64,000 nt of DNA from Paraglaciecola psychrophila 170 (GCF_000347635.1 NC_020514.1:248001-312000), one strand, 5' to 3'; shown: positions 1-9,887, counted from the first letter of the stretch. Notes: generated by a model not told the origin, from the letters alone. Numbers and translations are program-made.

Positions 1-795
1 CGTTAAAGCTTGTTCGGCATTAGGTGAGAACCGCAGAAACACATGCTGTAGTCGAACTGTAAGGCCGGTATCGATTGCATCTTGCTGGGCCAATCGGTTG
101 CGATAAATATCAGCTACTTCCTGCATGGGGATTGCCGTGCCGTCACTGCGTAGGAAGTTACTTGCGTTAGCTTGTGTCTCTAGGTATAGCAAACCCTCGT
201 CAGCAAAAGACTGCATGTTTTTAAAGAGCATTTCGGCGGCAATATACGGATTGTTGTTTAATTGATTAAGGCGCTGCCAATGCGTTTGAAAAAACTCTTC
301 TCTGCCTTCGTGAGGTTTGTCTAACCAAATCCCATTAAGCCAGGCTTCTTTTTGTATATTGGTGAGCGATTGCACAGGGTTATATTCAGCCTGTTCACAG
401 CTTGTTAATGTCTCATAAGTAGAGGCTTGTATGGTCACGAACAGTAACAAACTAGAAGACGGCCCAAATTGATTAAGTCCATAACCGTCACAGTGCTTCA
501 GTGTTGTTTTGACATAGTACTGGTAGCCTCCATTTTTCGAAGGATCGCTTGCTAACGCTCCCCACCACTGGTTATAGTTAGAACCTGATAGGTGGTTATG
601 CAGGTCGCCGCCTTTTGGCATCGCATATAGCAAACGATAGAGTGCTTCGTCAGATGCATTGGCTTTAAACTCCTCAAACCAATGATTCAATTCGCTAGCC
701 ATTGCGTGACGAGTAAAAATAGCAGCCCAGAGGAAGGATAGGGTAAACAAGTAAATGAAAACTAATGACATTACTGAACGAGATTTAACTAACAT
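1..795 (-). CDS. Secreted adenosine deaminase-like enzyme (partial, N-terminal part)
   Basis: I read 265 codons on the minus strand from an ATG at 795 running off the left edge without a stop. An AGGA ribosome site lies about 9 bases upstream. Residues 1 to about 33 are a hydrophobic export signal (ending near HAMASE). Residues 59-71 read MPKGGDLHNHLSG, the zinc-binding HxH signature at the start of the adenosine deaminase / ADGF amidohydrolase barrel. The family hydrolyses adenosine to inosine and ammonia. The signal peptide and the long spacer after the motif resemble the extracellular or periplasmic ADGF-like branch rather than cytosolic Add. The catalytic Glu and the distal His/Asp residues lie outside the window, so activity cannot be judged. 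It is the only gene at this end and has no visible operon partner. Confidence 0.75.
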   Translation of the reverse strand, partial: MLVKSRSVMSLVFIYLFTLSFLWAAIFTRHAMASELNHWFEEFKANASDEALYRLLYAMPKGGDLHNHLSGSNYNQWWGALASDPSKNGGYQYYVKTTLKHCDGYGLNQFGPSSSLLLFVTIQASTYETLTSCEQAEYNPVQSLTNIQKEAWLNGIWLDKPHEGREEFFQTHWQRLNQLNNNPYIAAEMLFKNMQSFADEGLLYLETQANASNFLRSDGTAIPMQEVADIYRNRLAQQDAIDTGLTVRLQHVFLRFSPNAEQALT

Positions 796-2275
796 GGATA
801 TGGTTCCTGCTGAAATGTAGATGCAAAATACTTCGCGCTCACGTATTCAGCAATTTATTGTCCACTTATTTAAACTAAAATTTAAGTGACTGAAAAATAT
901 AGACATTATTTTTAAGCAAAAATATAAAATTACATAATTAAATATATTGTTCCGCTTATTCACCATTAAACTGCACTACTTTAGGGAAACCTTCGTTTAC
1001 TGAGCTACGATAAAGTGTTCTGTCTCGGTGTCGCGATAATAAATTGTAGCCCTAAGTAATTGTGTTCATCAAGTTGTTCTTGAATATCTTGGCGGGCATT
1101 TATGTTTGCTACCGTACTGATTTTAATATGACTAATAGCAATTTTGCTTGGCTTAACGACATCGGGTTATCGAGTAAAAATGAGAAGCTTGCTAGCTCTT
1201 TAGTTAACCATGTAGGTGTTAAATGTCAGAATAACAGCCTATTGGTGCGACCTTGCAAACTAGATTAACTTGTATGCTTGAAAAGTCCAGAGTGCACTAT
1301 GTAAGCTCAGAAGTCAGTCGCCTTTCATTCAGTCGTATGTCTTCTTTGTCGGACAAGCTGAAATACACTCGGACTTCAGTCACTAATTTTTTAAATTCCA
1401 ACGTGACTAAACATTAATCAGTCGCGTGATATCTACAATCACTGCCTGTACCAAGTTAGGATAAAAATATAACTAACTTGTTTATTAAGATTTGTTTTTA
1501 CAAATTTAAGGTATGCAGGTTGACTGTAGGAATAATAGTCAATACTGAGCTCAAATCATAAACCACAATGATATTAATTTTATTTAAGATGATTGATGGG
1601 TCATTCCTAGTTCTTTGTTCCTGTTTTTGTTAAGTAGGCTAGTGTCTGAAACATAATATATTACCAATCGCTGGACTACTGCTACTTACAAGCAGTGACA
1701 CCTATTTTGAGTCGTTACTAGAGTGCTTTAATATTTAAATATTGTTAACTGAACAGATCAACATAGCCGCTGTGCATGAGGTAAACGTTTGTACCACGTA
1801 TAAACTTCAGTATTGAAGGTGTCCTAAAGAAACTTGTGATGAACATCAACGCTCATTTGTGTTTCAAGTAAGTAGCCTAGCCTTATCTAAATTAACTGAC
1901 CTTGCAAGGAAAACGCATAAAAAAAAGCCAATTGTTGACTCCTTAAGGAGCTCAAATTTTCATTTGAAATTACGGTACGTTTTGCTTACAAGTGCCAATA
2001 TCGAGCAAGCTAATGGTTTTTTTGTGGTAACAAATACTGGGGATTTCATGCAAGCGTTTTATACAAAAACGCGTCGAGAGTATAATCATCCAAATAATTA
2101 AAGAGCAAGAATGGAAATTTCGTTGGCCCGATGGTCATTTTTTCAGACAAGCATGCAAGTCTTTCTGAGCTTGGTTTATAAAGGCAGGTAACGTATTCAA
2201 CCTTCATAGCCATTAGCTGATATTTTCATCACATATGGCTTAGTTACACCGATAGCCCACAAAACATTGATAACA
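796..2275. other. Stretch with no confident gene
   Basis: About 1.5 kb of AT-rich DNA between the deaminase and the formate dehydrogenase operon. Two short plus-strand frames exist, 1062-1268 (68 codons) and 1859-2101 (80 codons, GTG start). Neither has a convincing ribosome site or a family I recognise. I see no transposase, RNA gene or clear terminator here. Given the decay elsewhere in the window, it may be eroded coding sequence. Confidence 0.4.
1859..2101 (+). CDS. Doubtful small hypothetical protein
   Basis: An 80-codon frame opening with GTG. It contains a basic stretch (KTHKKKPIVDS) and no signal peptide or membrane segment. I do not recognise a family and see no good Shine-Dalgarno site. 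It could be a chance frame or a fragment of an eroded gene. It is listed only because it is the longest frame in an otherwise empty 1.5 kb. Confidence 0.2.
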   Translation: MFQVSSLALSKLTDLARKTHKKKPIVDSLRSSNFHLKLRYVLLTSANIEQANGFFVVTNTGDFMQAFYTKTRREYNHPNN

Positions 2276-2494
2276 TCATTTTAACTGAGCTAAAGCGAGT
2301 TTAGATACATTTGTAAGCTCAGGTCCATCCTCTGCTAAATATTGCGTCATTTTATTTCGCATTGAGACCGCCCAGAATTTTTGCAAATGATTAGCAACGA
2401 TTTTTGCTGTCTCTTCGTCAGTTTTTTTATAATTATTATTATTGGCAATTTGGTTGAGCATGCTAACCAGATTTTTAATTTGAGTACCGCTCAT
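2276..2494 (-). CDS. fdsD: NAD-dependent formate dehydrogenase, delta subunit
   Basis: A 72-residue protein with the FdsD pattern: an N-terminal helix with MLNQIANN, then VANHLQKFWAVSMRNKM and a C-terminal Leu-rich helix. In fds-type enzymes this small subunit is needed for assembly or maturation of the molybdenum formate dehydrogenase. It is the last gene of the minus-strand order fdsG-fdsB-fdsA-fdhD-fdsD, 17 bases after fdhD, matching the fdsGBACD order known from Cupriavidus. The usual family text is FWDPRMR; here it is FWAVSMR, a mild divergence. Confidence 0.85.
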   Translation of the reverse strand: MSGTQIKNLVSMLNQIANNNNYKKTDEETAKIVANHLQKFWAVSMRNKMTQYLAEDGPELTNVSKLALAQLK

Positions 2495-2511
2495 AACTTG
2501 ATAAGTCCTAT

Positions 2512-3330
2512 TTATTTATTAAATTTAGTATACAAAGTATGTCGACCAGGGCGTGCAAAACCGATTAAATTTAGCTTCGCTTGAGTTGCAAGTTTTATTG
2601 CCAACACCGTAGGAGCTGATACTGCGACTAATGTGGCAATATTCATGCTCGTTACTTTTTGGACCATTTCATAACTCGCTCTGCTCGAAATCAAAACGAA
2701 GCCGTTATCAGTATTTGTTTTATGCAACGCTAAAGCACCAATTAGCTTGTCTAGGGCGTTATGTCGACCAACATCCTCACGTAATAGCATAATGTCTCCA
2801 ACACCATCGCACCAAGCAGCACCATGAACTGCACCCGTTAAGGATTGCAGCTTTTGATGCTCACTTAACTGAGACAAGGCATGCTGAATGACTATAGAAG
2901 AAGGTAACACTTGTGGGGTTACACTCTTAATTGGCCGTATCGCTTGTTCTAGTGATTCACTACCGCATAAACCACAGCCTGTGCGACCGGTAAGATTTCG
3001 TCTTAATGATTTTAAAGACATCATACGTTGAGAACTAATCTCAATGCGTACTTCTATGCCTTTTTCGCTGGGGACAAGTTCAATATCGTACATTTCAGAC
3101 GTATTATTAATTATCCCCTCTGACAAACTAAACCCCAAGGAAAAATCCTGCAAATCTGCAGGTGAAGCCATCATAACCGCGTGAGAAATGCCATTATAAA
3201 CTAACGCAATGGCAACCTCTTCCGCGATATTATCAAGCTGCTCTTGGCCTTTATCATTGCCTTGCTCCCAGTAATGAACTGGCAGTGATTGAAAGCTTCC
3301 CTGCAATTTTGGTTCGTCGTCCCAGGTCAA
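2512..3330 (-). CDS. fdhD: Formate dehydrogenase accessory sulfurtransferase FdhD
   Basis: A 272-residue cytosolic protein. FdhD takes sulfur from the cysteine desulfurase IscS and passes it to the molybdenum cofactor, giving the sulfido ligand that formate dehydrogenase needs. The diagnostic motif TGRTGCGLCGSES carries the two cysteines of the sulfur-transfer loop (about residues 114-126), and REDVGRHNALDKLIGA is the conserved cofactor-binding segment. The start is a TTG at 3330, two bases past the fdsA stop, with an AGGAAG ribosome site inside the fdsA 3' end, so translation is probably coupled. Its place between fdsA and fdsD is that of fdsC. Confidence 0.93.
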   Translation of the reverse strand: MTWDDEPKLQGSFQSLPVHYWEQGNDKGQEQLDNIAEEVAIALVYNGISHAVMMASPADLQDFSLGFSLSEGIINNTSEMYDIELVPSEKGIEVRIEISSQRMMSLKSLRRNLTGRTGCGLCGSESLEQAIRPIKSVTPQVLPSSIVIQHALSQLSEHQKLQSLTGAVHGAAWCDGVGDIMLLREDVGRHNALDKLIGALALHKTNTDNGFVLISSRASYEMVQKVTSMNIATLVAVSAPTVLAIKLATQAKLNLIGFARPGRHTLYTKFNK

Positions 3331-3332
3331 AT

Positions 3333-6239
3333 TTATCTTCCTATTGTCGTCTTTTCTTTTTTAGGGGAGCGTTTAAAGTGCTCTTTTTGTTGCTCACTAA
3401 ACTTCTTATAACGCGTCTGCCAATCTGATGGCGATGTGACTTTTTCAACCTGTACAGCGGTTACCTTATATTCTGGACAATTGGTCGCCCAATCAGAGCT
3501 ATCGGTAGTAATAACGTTCGCACCACTAATAGGGTGATGAAAGGTCGTAAACACCACGCCACTTTGCATACGCTCACTGACTTTCGCTTTCAGCACAGTA
3601 TCACCAGCTCGGCTCGTAATCCCTAACCAATCACCATCATTAATGCCTCTTTCGTCTGCATCATTAGGGTGTATTTCAAGCACATCCTCTTTGTGCCAAG
3701 TTTGATTAGCTGTTCGGCGTGTTTGCGCACCTACATTATACTGACTAAGTATCCGCCCTGTTGTTAATAGTAGTGGGAACCGCTTATTTGCACGGTCTTC
3801 ACTTGCAAGATAAGGAGTAATAGCAAAACGACCATTACCAATTGGAAAGCTTTCCACATGCATAATCGGTGAACCATTTGGAAATTCTTCGTTACAAGGC
3901 CACTGAATACTGCCCTGCTCTTCTAGCTTTTTATAACTTACCTGACTAAAAGAGGGAACTAGTGATGCTATCTCGTCCATTATTTCAGACGGATGCCCAT
4001 AATTCATAGGGTAACCTAGTGCATTTGATAACTTTTGAGTCACTTCCCAATCCGCGTACTTAGCCAATGGCTTCATTACTTTACGGACTCGATTTATGCG
4101 TCTTTCGGCATTGGTAAATGTGCCGTCTTTTTCAAGAAATGAAGAGCCCGGTAAAAATACGTGTGCGTATAGGGCCGTTTCATTTAAAAAAATGTCCTGC
4201 ACAATTAAACATTCTAATGATGACAATGCTGCTTGAACATGTTGTGTATTAGGGTCTGATTGAAGGATATCTTCTCCTTGCACATACATGGCTTTAAATG
4301 TGCCCTCAATCGCCGCATCAAACATGTTTGGAATGCGCAAACCAGGTTCGTTATCTAAGGTAACACCCCAATTTTTTTCAAATTTTCCGCGGAGTAAATC
4401 ATCGCTTACATGTTGATAACCCGGAAGTTCTTGCGGGAATGAACCCATATCACAAGACCCTTGTACATTATTTTGTCCGCGTAACGGGTTGATACCCACG
4501 CCTTCACGACCTATGTTTCCGGTCGCCAGCGCTAAGTTTGCTATACCCATTACCATGGTAGAACCTTGGCTGTGCTCTGTAACACCTAAGCCATAATAGA
4601 TTGCACCATTTTTTGCCTTGGCAAAGGCACGGGCTGCAATACGGATTTGTTCAGCATTAACAGTGGTGATGCTTTCCATTGCTTCGGGCGAGTTGACCTC
4701 ATCGAGTATAAATTCACGCCATGCGTTATATTCATCCGTGCGCTTTTCAATGAAATGTTTATCTTCAAGGCCTTCACTAATAACCACGTGTGCTATTGCA
4801 TTTATCATAGCAACGTTAGTGCCCGGTTTTAACGGAAGATGATGATTAGCGCTGATATGAGCGGTGTTAAGTAAATCAATCGTTCTTGGGTCAACCACAA
4901 TTAATTCGGCTCCCTCACGCAAACGTTTACGCAACATTGATGCAAATACAGGGTGTGCGTCAGTAGGATTTGCTCCGATAACCATGATCACATCGGATTG
5001 CATTACCGATTCGAATGTTTGGGTACCAGCAGACTCTCCGATTGTTGCTTTTAATCCATAACCTGTAGGTGAATGACAAACACGGGCACAGGTATCGGTA
5101 TTATTATTGCCAAAAGCAGCGCGTATCAATTTTTGAACCAGATAGGTTTCTTCATTGGTACAACGAGATGAGGTGATCCCGCCAACACTTTCACGACCAT
5201 ATTTAGCCTGAATGTTTTTAATTTTGTTGGCTGAAAATGCTAACGCTTCATCCCAACTAACCACTTTCCATTCTTCATCAATGCTGTCGCGCACCATAGG
5301 CTCAGTTACGCGATCTTTATGAGTGGCATAACCAAAAGCAAAGCGTCCTTTAACACAGGAGTGGCCTTGGTTGGCCTTGCCGCCCTTGTAGGGCACCATG
5401 CGTATAACTTCTTCGCCTTTCATTTCAGCCTTGAATGAACAACCCACGCCACAATATGCACAGGTAGTGATGATGCTATGTTCTGGCTGCCCTTTTTCGA
5501 TCACTGACTTTTCCATCAGTGTTGCTGTAGGGCATGCCTGCACACAGGCGCCACAAGATACACAATCAGAGGACATGAAATTCTCATCGCTAGTCCCTGC
5601 ACTGACTTTCGATGCAAAACCACGACCTTCAATAGTTAAGGCAAAAGTGCCTTGGACTTCTTCACATGCTCTAACGCACCGAGAGCAGGTTATACATTTG
5701 CTTGGCTCGAAAGTGAAATAAGGGTTCGAGTCATCAATTTTGGCATCAAGATGATTATCGCCATCAAAGCCATAACGTACTTCACGTAAACCTACGGCAC
5801 CGGCTACGTCTTGTAATTCACAATCACCATTACTTGAACAAGTTAAGCAGTCAAGTGGATGATCAGATATATACAGTTCCATGATATTACGGCGTAATTT
5901 AGCAATATCATCATTTTGTGTGGTTACCACCATACCTTCTTTTACTGGGGTGGTACATGAGGCTGGGTATCCGCGCATTCCGGTAATTTGTACAGCGCAC
6001 AAACGACAGGAGCCAAACGCTTTTAAATTATCACTTGCACATAATTTGGGAATGTTAATGTCAGCCATGGCCGCAGCGCGAAGCACTGAAGTACCTTCAG
6101 CAACAGTCAGCGTTACGCCATCTATTTCTATGCATACTGTCTCAGTAGATTTACTCGCAGGGGTTCCATAATCTTTATTCACATCAAACTTTGGCTGATG
6201 TGAAGCGCCTTCAGTTGCGGGATTATAATAATTAACCAT
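3333..6239 (-). CDS. fdsA: NAD-dependent formate dehydrogenase, catalytic alpha subunit (Mo)
   Basis: A 968-residue molybdopterin oxidoreductase that oxidises formate to CO2. Domain order: a 2Fe-2S NuoG-like head with Cys67, Cys78, Cys81 and Cys95; a His-Cys cluster site with His127, Cys131, Cys134 and Cys140; two 4Fe-4S clusters at Cys182-192 and Cys226-236; the catalytic-domain 4Fe-4S site at Cys260, Cys263, Cys267 and Cys295; then the bis-MGD domain. The molybdenum ligand is Cys388 in CARVCHSPT, so this is the cysteine form rather than the selenocysteine form. The C-terminal part is the molydopterin dinucleotide-binding domain. Its start overlaps the end of fdsB by 8 bases. No frameshift or missing metal ligand is visible, and the enzyme looks functional if cofactor is supplied. 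Confidence 0.95.
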   Translation of the reverse strand: MVNYYNPATEGASHQPKFDVNKDYGTPASKSTETVCIEIDGVTLTVAEGTSVLRAAAMADINIPKLCASDNLKAFGSCRLCAVQITGMRGYPASCTTPVKEGMVVTTQNDDIAKLRRNIMELYISDHPLDCLTCSSNGDCELQDVAGAVGLREVRYGFDGDNHLDAKIDDSNPYFTFEPSKCITCSRCVRACEEVQGTFALTIEGRGFASKVSAGTSDENFMSSDCVSCGACVQACPTATLMEKSVIEKGQPEHSIITTCAYCGVGCSFKAEMKGEEVIRMVPYKGGKANQGHSCVKGRFAFGYATHKDRVTEPMVRDSIDEEWKVVSWDEALAFSANKIKNIQAKYGRESVGGITSSRCTNEETYLVQKLIRAAFGNNNTDTCARVCHSPTGYGLKATIGESAGTQTFESVMQSDVIMVIGANPTDAHPVFASMLRKRLREGAELIVVDPRTIDLLNTAHISANHHLPLKPGTNVAMINAIAHVVISEGLEDKHFIEKRTDEYNAWREFILDEVNSPEAMESITTVNAEQIRIAARAFAKAKNGAIYYGLGVTEHSQGSTMVMGIANLALATGNIGREGVGINPLRGQNNVQGSCDMGSFPQELPGYQHVSDDLLRGKFEKNWGVTLDNEPGLRIPNMFDAAIEGTFKAMYVQGEDILQSDPNTQHVQAALSSLECLIVQDIFLNETALYAHVFLPGSSFLEKDGTFTNAERRINRVRKVMKPLAKYADWEVTQKLSNALGYPMNYGHPSEIMDEIASLVPSFSQVSYKKLEEQGSIQWPCNEEFPNGSPIMHVESFPIGNGRFAITPYLASEDRANKRFPLLLTTGRILSQYNVGAQTRRTANQTWHKEDVLEIHPNDADERGINDGDWLGITSRAGDTVLKAKVSERMQSGVVFTTFHHPISGANVITTDSSDWATNCPEYKVTAVQVEKVTSPSDWQTRYKKFSEQQKEHFKRSPKKEKTTIGR

Positions 6240-7821
6240 GGTTAGTTTCCTCTAATACTGCGTTGTTTGAAGGTAAATGAAAATCTTCGGGAAAATCTTT
6301 ATAAGCACTTATAACTGGGATTGGGGTCATACTTCCCATGGCACACAAGGAGCCATTAATCATGGTTTCACATAAGTCGCTCAGTAATATCATGTTTTCA
6401 GCGCGAGAATCATCATATTTTATCCGATCAATCACCTCCACACCGCGCGTTGAGCCGATTCTGCAAGGGGTACACTTACCACAAGATTCATCGACACAAA
6501 ATTCCATTGAAAACCGGGCTTGCTCTAGCATATCTACAGTGTCGTCAAAAATGACTATACCACCGTGACCTAGCACTGCTGATGCATTAGTAAACTCCTC
6601 ATAGTCCAGCGGAATATCAAATTTAGAGGTGGGTAGATACGCACCTAAAGGTCCGCCAACCTGAATTGCTCTGATTGGTCTTGCACTTTGTGTTCCACCA
6701 GAAAAATCGTCAAGTAGACTTTGTAAGGTTGAGCCAAAGGGCAACTCGATAAGTCCACCTTGTTTTACATTTCCAGCTAATTGAAATGGCAGGGTACCTC
6801 TGGAACGATTGGCTCCATATTGTTGGTATGCCTGTCCACCTTGACTCAGAATATAAGGAATGGCTGATAAGGATAATACGTTATTCACTACTGTTGGTTT
6901 ACCAAAAAAACCCTCGATGGCTGGTAAGGGCGGCTTGAAGCGAACAACACCGCGTTTACCTTCCATAGACTCTAATAATGAGGTTTCCTCGCCACAAATA
7001 TAAGCCTCAGCGCCTAACCTGACTTCCAGGTTAAATGTTCTCCCGCTGCCACAAATATCATTCCCTAAGTAACCCTCTTTTGTCGCTATTACAATGGCTT
7101 CCTGGAGTATTTCATCGGCAACAGGGTACTCAGACCTAAGGTAAATATAGCCTTCGTCAGCACCCACTGCCAGTCCCGCAATGATCATGCCTTCAATAAG
7201 CATAAAGGGATCACATTCCATCACTAACCTATCAGCAAAGGTACCTGAATCTCCTTCATCAGCATTACACACAATATATTTTTTATCGGAAGGAGCATCA
7301 TGCACAGTTTGCCATTTTATACCGGTTGGGAAAGCGGCTCCACCACGTCCTCTTAGTCCAGAATCGACAACCGTGCTAACGATTTCTTGGCTGGTAGCGG
7401 CAAGTGCTTTGTGTAGTCCACTGAATCCATCCAGTGCCAAGTAATCATTCAGCGATAAGGGATCTGTTATGCCGGCGCGGGCAAAAGTTAATCGTGTTTG
7501 TTTTTTTAAGTATGCGAGCTCTTCGGTCAGGCCGAGTGCTAACCTATGCTCCTGAGTATGCTTGGATAATAAATTGGTTGTGATGTCTTCCATGATGCTG
7601 GGCACATCTGAGACATCAACCGGGCCATAAGCAAACCGCCCTTTTGAGGTCTCGACCTCCACCATAGGCTCTAACCAAAACATACCACGGGAGCCATTTC
7701 GTATTAAGTTTAACTCTGTTTTATGCTGAGTTGAATAGTCTGATACAGCGCGCGCAACATCATGGGCACCTAGAGATAATGCAGTACTTTCTCGTGGAAT
7801 AAACATTTTAATATTCATCAT
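6232..7821 (-). CDS. fdsB: NAD-dependent formate dehydrogenase, diaphorase beta subunit
   Basis: A 529-residue NuoF-like flavoprotein that binds FMN and NAD+ and passes electrons from the FdsA clusters to NAD+. Visible signatures: the NADH/FMN glycine-rich loop GLRGRGGAAFPTGIKW, CNADEGDSGTFADR, the flavin-site motif EAYICGEETSLLESMEGKRG, and the C-terminal 4Fe-4S site ESCGKCTPCRIGS. About 110 extra N-terminal residues precede the NuoF core, as in FdsB proteins. The ATG shares one base with the fdsG stop (TAATG), and the 3' end overlaps fdsA, so the three subunits are translationally coupled. Confidence 0.95.
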   Translation of the reverse strand: MMNIKMFIPRESTALSLGAHDVARAVSDYSTQHKTELNLIRNGSRGMFWLEPMVEVETSKGRFAYGPVDVSDVPSIMEDITTNLLSKHTQEHRLALGLTEELAYLKKQTRLTFARAGITDPLSLNDYLALDGFSGLHKALAATSQEIVSTVVDSGLRGRGGAAFPTGIKWQTVHDAPSDKKYIVCNADEGDSGTFADRLVMECDPFMLIEGMIIAGLAVGADEGYIYLRSEYPVADEILQEAIVIATKEGYLGNDICGSGRTFNLEVRLGAEAYICGEETSLLESMEGKRGVVRFKPPLPAIEGFFGKPTVVNNVLSLSAIPYILSQGGQAYQQYGANRSRGTLPFQLAGNVKQGGLIELPFGSTLQSLLDDFSGGTQSARPIRAIQVGGPLGAYLPTSKFDIPLDYEEFTNASAVLGHGGIVIFDDTVDMLEQARFSMEFCVDESCGKCTPCRIGSTRGVEVIDRIKYDDSRAENMILLSDLCETMINGSLCAMGSMTPIPVISAYKDFPEDFHLPSNNAVLEETNHG

Positions 7822-8309
7822 TATCTCCCTTTAACTTGTGTTTTAAATGTGGAAACAAGACGTTCAAATTTCTCATTACTCACTCGGCCATAGAGCTCGT
7901 CGTTAATTCTTACATTAGGGCCCGTTGCACAATTACCTAAACAGTAAACACTATCGAGACTAAATTTTTTATCAGCGGTTGTACCTCTGTATTCGATATC
8001 GAGGTGTTCTTTAGCATGTTGTTCTAGCTCTCTGCTTCCGCGTGATTGGCAAGCCTCAGCACGACATATTTGAATTTTGTGCTCACCCGGTTGTGATGTT
8101 CTAAATTGATGATAGAAACTGATCACTCCATGAATTTCAGCCGGTGTTTGCTGAAGTTTTTTGGCTATTGTGTCAATTGTTTTTAATGGAATATATCCAA
8201 TCTCTCTCTGGATTTGATGCAAAATGGGCAGCAAAGCACCTTTCTTATGTTTTAGTGTGTCAATGATTTTGACCACATTTGATAAATCTGAAGAAAAATC
8301 TAATTGCAT
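7821..8309 (-). CDS. fdsG: NAD-dependent formate dehydrogenase, gamma subunit (NuoE-like)
   Basis: A 162-residue thioredoxin-fold 2Fe-2S protein, the first gene of the operon. The four cluster cysteines are visible in CRAEACQSRG and VYCLGNCATGP. The N-terminal helical domain (HKKGALLPILHQIQREIGYI) is typical of NuoE/FdsG. It works with FdsB as the diaphorase module that reduces NAD+. The leader upstream (8310-8591) separates it from a divergent regulator and carries AT-rich dyads that are candidate control sites. Confidence 0.94.
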   Translation of the reverse strand: MQLDFSSDLSNVVKIIDTLKHKKGALLPILHQIQREIGYIPLKTIDTIAKKLQQTPAEIHGVISFYHQFRTSQPGEHKIQICRAEACQSRGSRELEQHAKEHLDIEYRGTTADKKFSLDSVYCLGNCATGPNVRINDELYGRVSNEKFERLVSTFKTQVKGR

Positions 8310-8340
8310 TGTGTCTCCTGGATGACCGACATACTTTTTA

Positions 8341-8370
8341 AATATGAAATAAAGTGCATATTTTTATGGT
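8341..8370. promoter_or_regulatory. Candidate operator motif in the fds leader
   Basis: Just upstream of fdsG the words ATGAAAT, GTGCATATTT and TATGGTG follow one another within 30 bases. All three words recur, on the other strand, in the leader of the OFA carrier at 11697-11740. The shared words suggest one regulator acts at both promoters. No binding data are available, so this is inference. Confidence 0.35.
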
Positions 8371-8434
8371 GTTATAGTAATATAAGGCGATTGCTGGTTA
8401 ATAAAATGTTATTAAATTGTAACATCACTATTTA

Positions 8435-8472
8435 AATATAAGAATATGAAATGTATTTCTTATTCTTATATT
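8435..8472. promoter_or_regulatory. 38-bp near-perfect dyad between fdsG and its regulator
   Basis: The left arm AATATAAGAATATGAAAT (from 8435) and the right arm (ending at 8472, sequence TTTCTTATTCTTATATT) are reverse complements. The match is perfect over the outer 12 bases and nearly so over all 19. The dyad sits in the divergent intergenic region, about 125 bases from both start codons. That is the expected place for a binding site of the adjacent ModE/PBP-type regulator controlling both directions. Confidence 0.5.
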
Positions 8473-8591
8473 GTTTTGTACAAAATACATCAATAGATCG
8501 TTTTCTATCAGGACAGGCTGGCTCTTCACAGCAGAATTATCAGTAGATAGAAACTCAAAAAATCAACTATACATATAGGTGTCCAGTCGTA

Positions 8592-9674
8592 ATGCAGAAT
8601 AAAGTAGCGATAGCAAAGAGAATATATATTAAGGCTGCATGGAAGTTTTATGATGAAAACGGCGATAATGTTGATCCCCGAATTTTTCCTTTACTAAATG
8701 CAATTCATGAATCAGGTAAATTAACCAAAGCCGCGGTTGAACTCGGAATATCTTATCGTCACGTGTGGAATATTTTAAAAAAATGTACTGATTTTTTTGG
8801 CTCTGAGTTAGTTGAATTACAGAAGGGAAAAGGGGCAACATTGACCCCTTTAGGTGAAAAGTTATTATGGGCAGAACAACTAGTTAACGCACGCTTTGAG
8901 CCTCAACTTAATAGTCTAGCCTCAGAATTAAATTTGGAAATACAAAAGAATTTAACATTTAAAGAACCCTTATTAAGAATTGTAGCCAGTCATGGTTACG
9001 CAGTGGCTTTGTTACCTGAATTTACAAATAAATTTAAATTAAATTTACAATATAAAACCGCTGAGGAATCACTTCAGGCTCTGACGAAAGGGCAATGTGA
9101 TATTGCTGCATTTCATTTGCCCACTGATATCGTAAACCAGACTCTCGTCGATATGTATAGTAAATATTTTAAGCCGAATACCTACAAGGTCATTCGGTTT
9201 GTTACAAGGCAACAAGGCTTGATGGTCAAAAATGGCAATCCTAAAGGTATTGAAAAAATTGAAGACTTATTGCGCGCCGACATTAAGTTTATCAATCGTC
9301 AGGACAACTCAGGGACACGTTTATTGATCGAAGAAATATTTAGAAGGGCAACAGTTGATTTTGAACAAGTTGCAGGTTTTCATGAAATTGAATTTACACA
9401 CTCAGCTATTGCTGCTTATGTGGCTTCTGGGATGGCCGATACGGGTATTGGAGTTGAAACGGCAGCAAGACAATTTGGTTTAGATTTTATACCATTAACA
9501 ACAGAAAATTACGTCTTAGTGTGCCATCATAAATCCGTCAAAAAATTTGCAGTGCAACAATTAATTGCCGAGTTAAAAACTGAAAAATTTCAACAATCGG
9601 TAATGACACTTGCAGGCTATAAGCCGGTTTGTTGTGGGGATGTTTGTAATTTAGAGGATATATTACCTTGGTGA
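8592..9674 (+). CDS. ModE-like HTH regulator with substrate-binding (PBP) domain, likely regulator of fds
   Basis: A 360-residue protein. Residues about 15-110 are a LysR/ModE-type winged helix (HESGKLTKAAVELGISYRHVW, then KGKGATLTPLGEKLL). Residues about 125-345 resemble the molybdate-binding-protein-like PBP domain fused to HTHs in this family (GQCDIAAFHLP; RQDNSGTRLLIEEI; YVASGMADTGIGVETAA). Such regulators sense molybdate or tungstate, or pathway ligands, and flank Mo-enzyme genes; a comparable regulator sits beside the fds operon in Cupriavidus. It is divergent from fdsG with a strong dyad between them. The C-terminus has three cysteines (CCGDVC), which is unusual. The ligand (formate, molybdate or other) cannot be told from the sequence. 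Confidence 0.8.
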   Translation: MQNKVAIAKRIYIKAAWKFYDENGDNVDPRIFPLLNAIHESGKLTKAAVELGISYRHVWNILKKCTDFFGSELVELQKGKGATLTPLGEKLLWAEQLVNARFEPQLNSLASELNLEIQKNLTFKEPLLRIVASHGYAVALLPEFTNKFKLNLQYKTAEESLQALTKGQCDIAAFHLPTDIVNQTLVDMYSKYFKPNTYKVIRFVTRQQGLMVKNGNPKGIEKIEDLLRADIKFINRQDNSGTRLLIEEIFRRATVDFEQVAGFHEIEFTHSAIAAYVASGMADTGIGVETAARQFGLDFIPLTTENYVLVCHHKSVKKFAVQQLIAELKTEKFQQSVMTLAGYKPVCCGDVCNLEDILPW

Positions 9675-9818
9675 ACGCCTCATTTAGATTCGATTATCTT
9701 AGATAATTAAGGCTAACTCAGCACAATCTATTGGCTACTGATGTACGCAATAATTCCGCGTATCTTCTACAAGTTGGCGCGTTTTTTTCTGTCTCTCACC
9801 CATCACAATAGTCAATAA

Positions 9819-9850
9819 AAAGCCGCCTTAAACTTAATAAAAGCGGCTTT
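9819..9850. terminator. Bidirectional intrinsic terminator
   Basis: AAAGCCGC pairs with GCGGCTTT across a 16-base loop. An A-run precedes the stem and a T-rich run follows it, so it can end transcription of the plus-strand regulator and of the converging OFA carrier gene. Confidence 0.7.
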
Positions 9851-9887
9851 GATTTTTGACCTCATTCAGCCCACCAATGGACTTTAT

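Noticed and set aside
1062..1268. 68-codon frame as a real gene
   Set aside because: No good ribosome site, no recognisable family, and it is surrounded by DNA without coding signal.
3333..6239. Selenocysteine in FdsA
   Set aside because: The metal-ligand position is a normal Cys codon (CARVCHSPT) and no in-frame TGA occurs.
6338..6568. Plus-strand frames inside the fds genes
   Set aside because: They are antisense to well-supported subunits with all catalytic residues; the small frames have no independent support.
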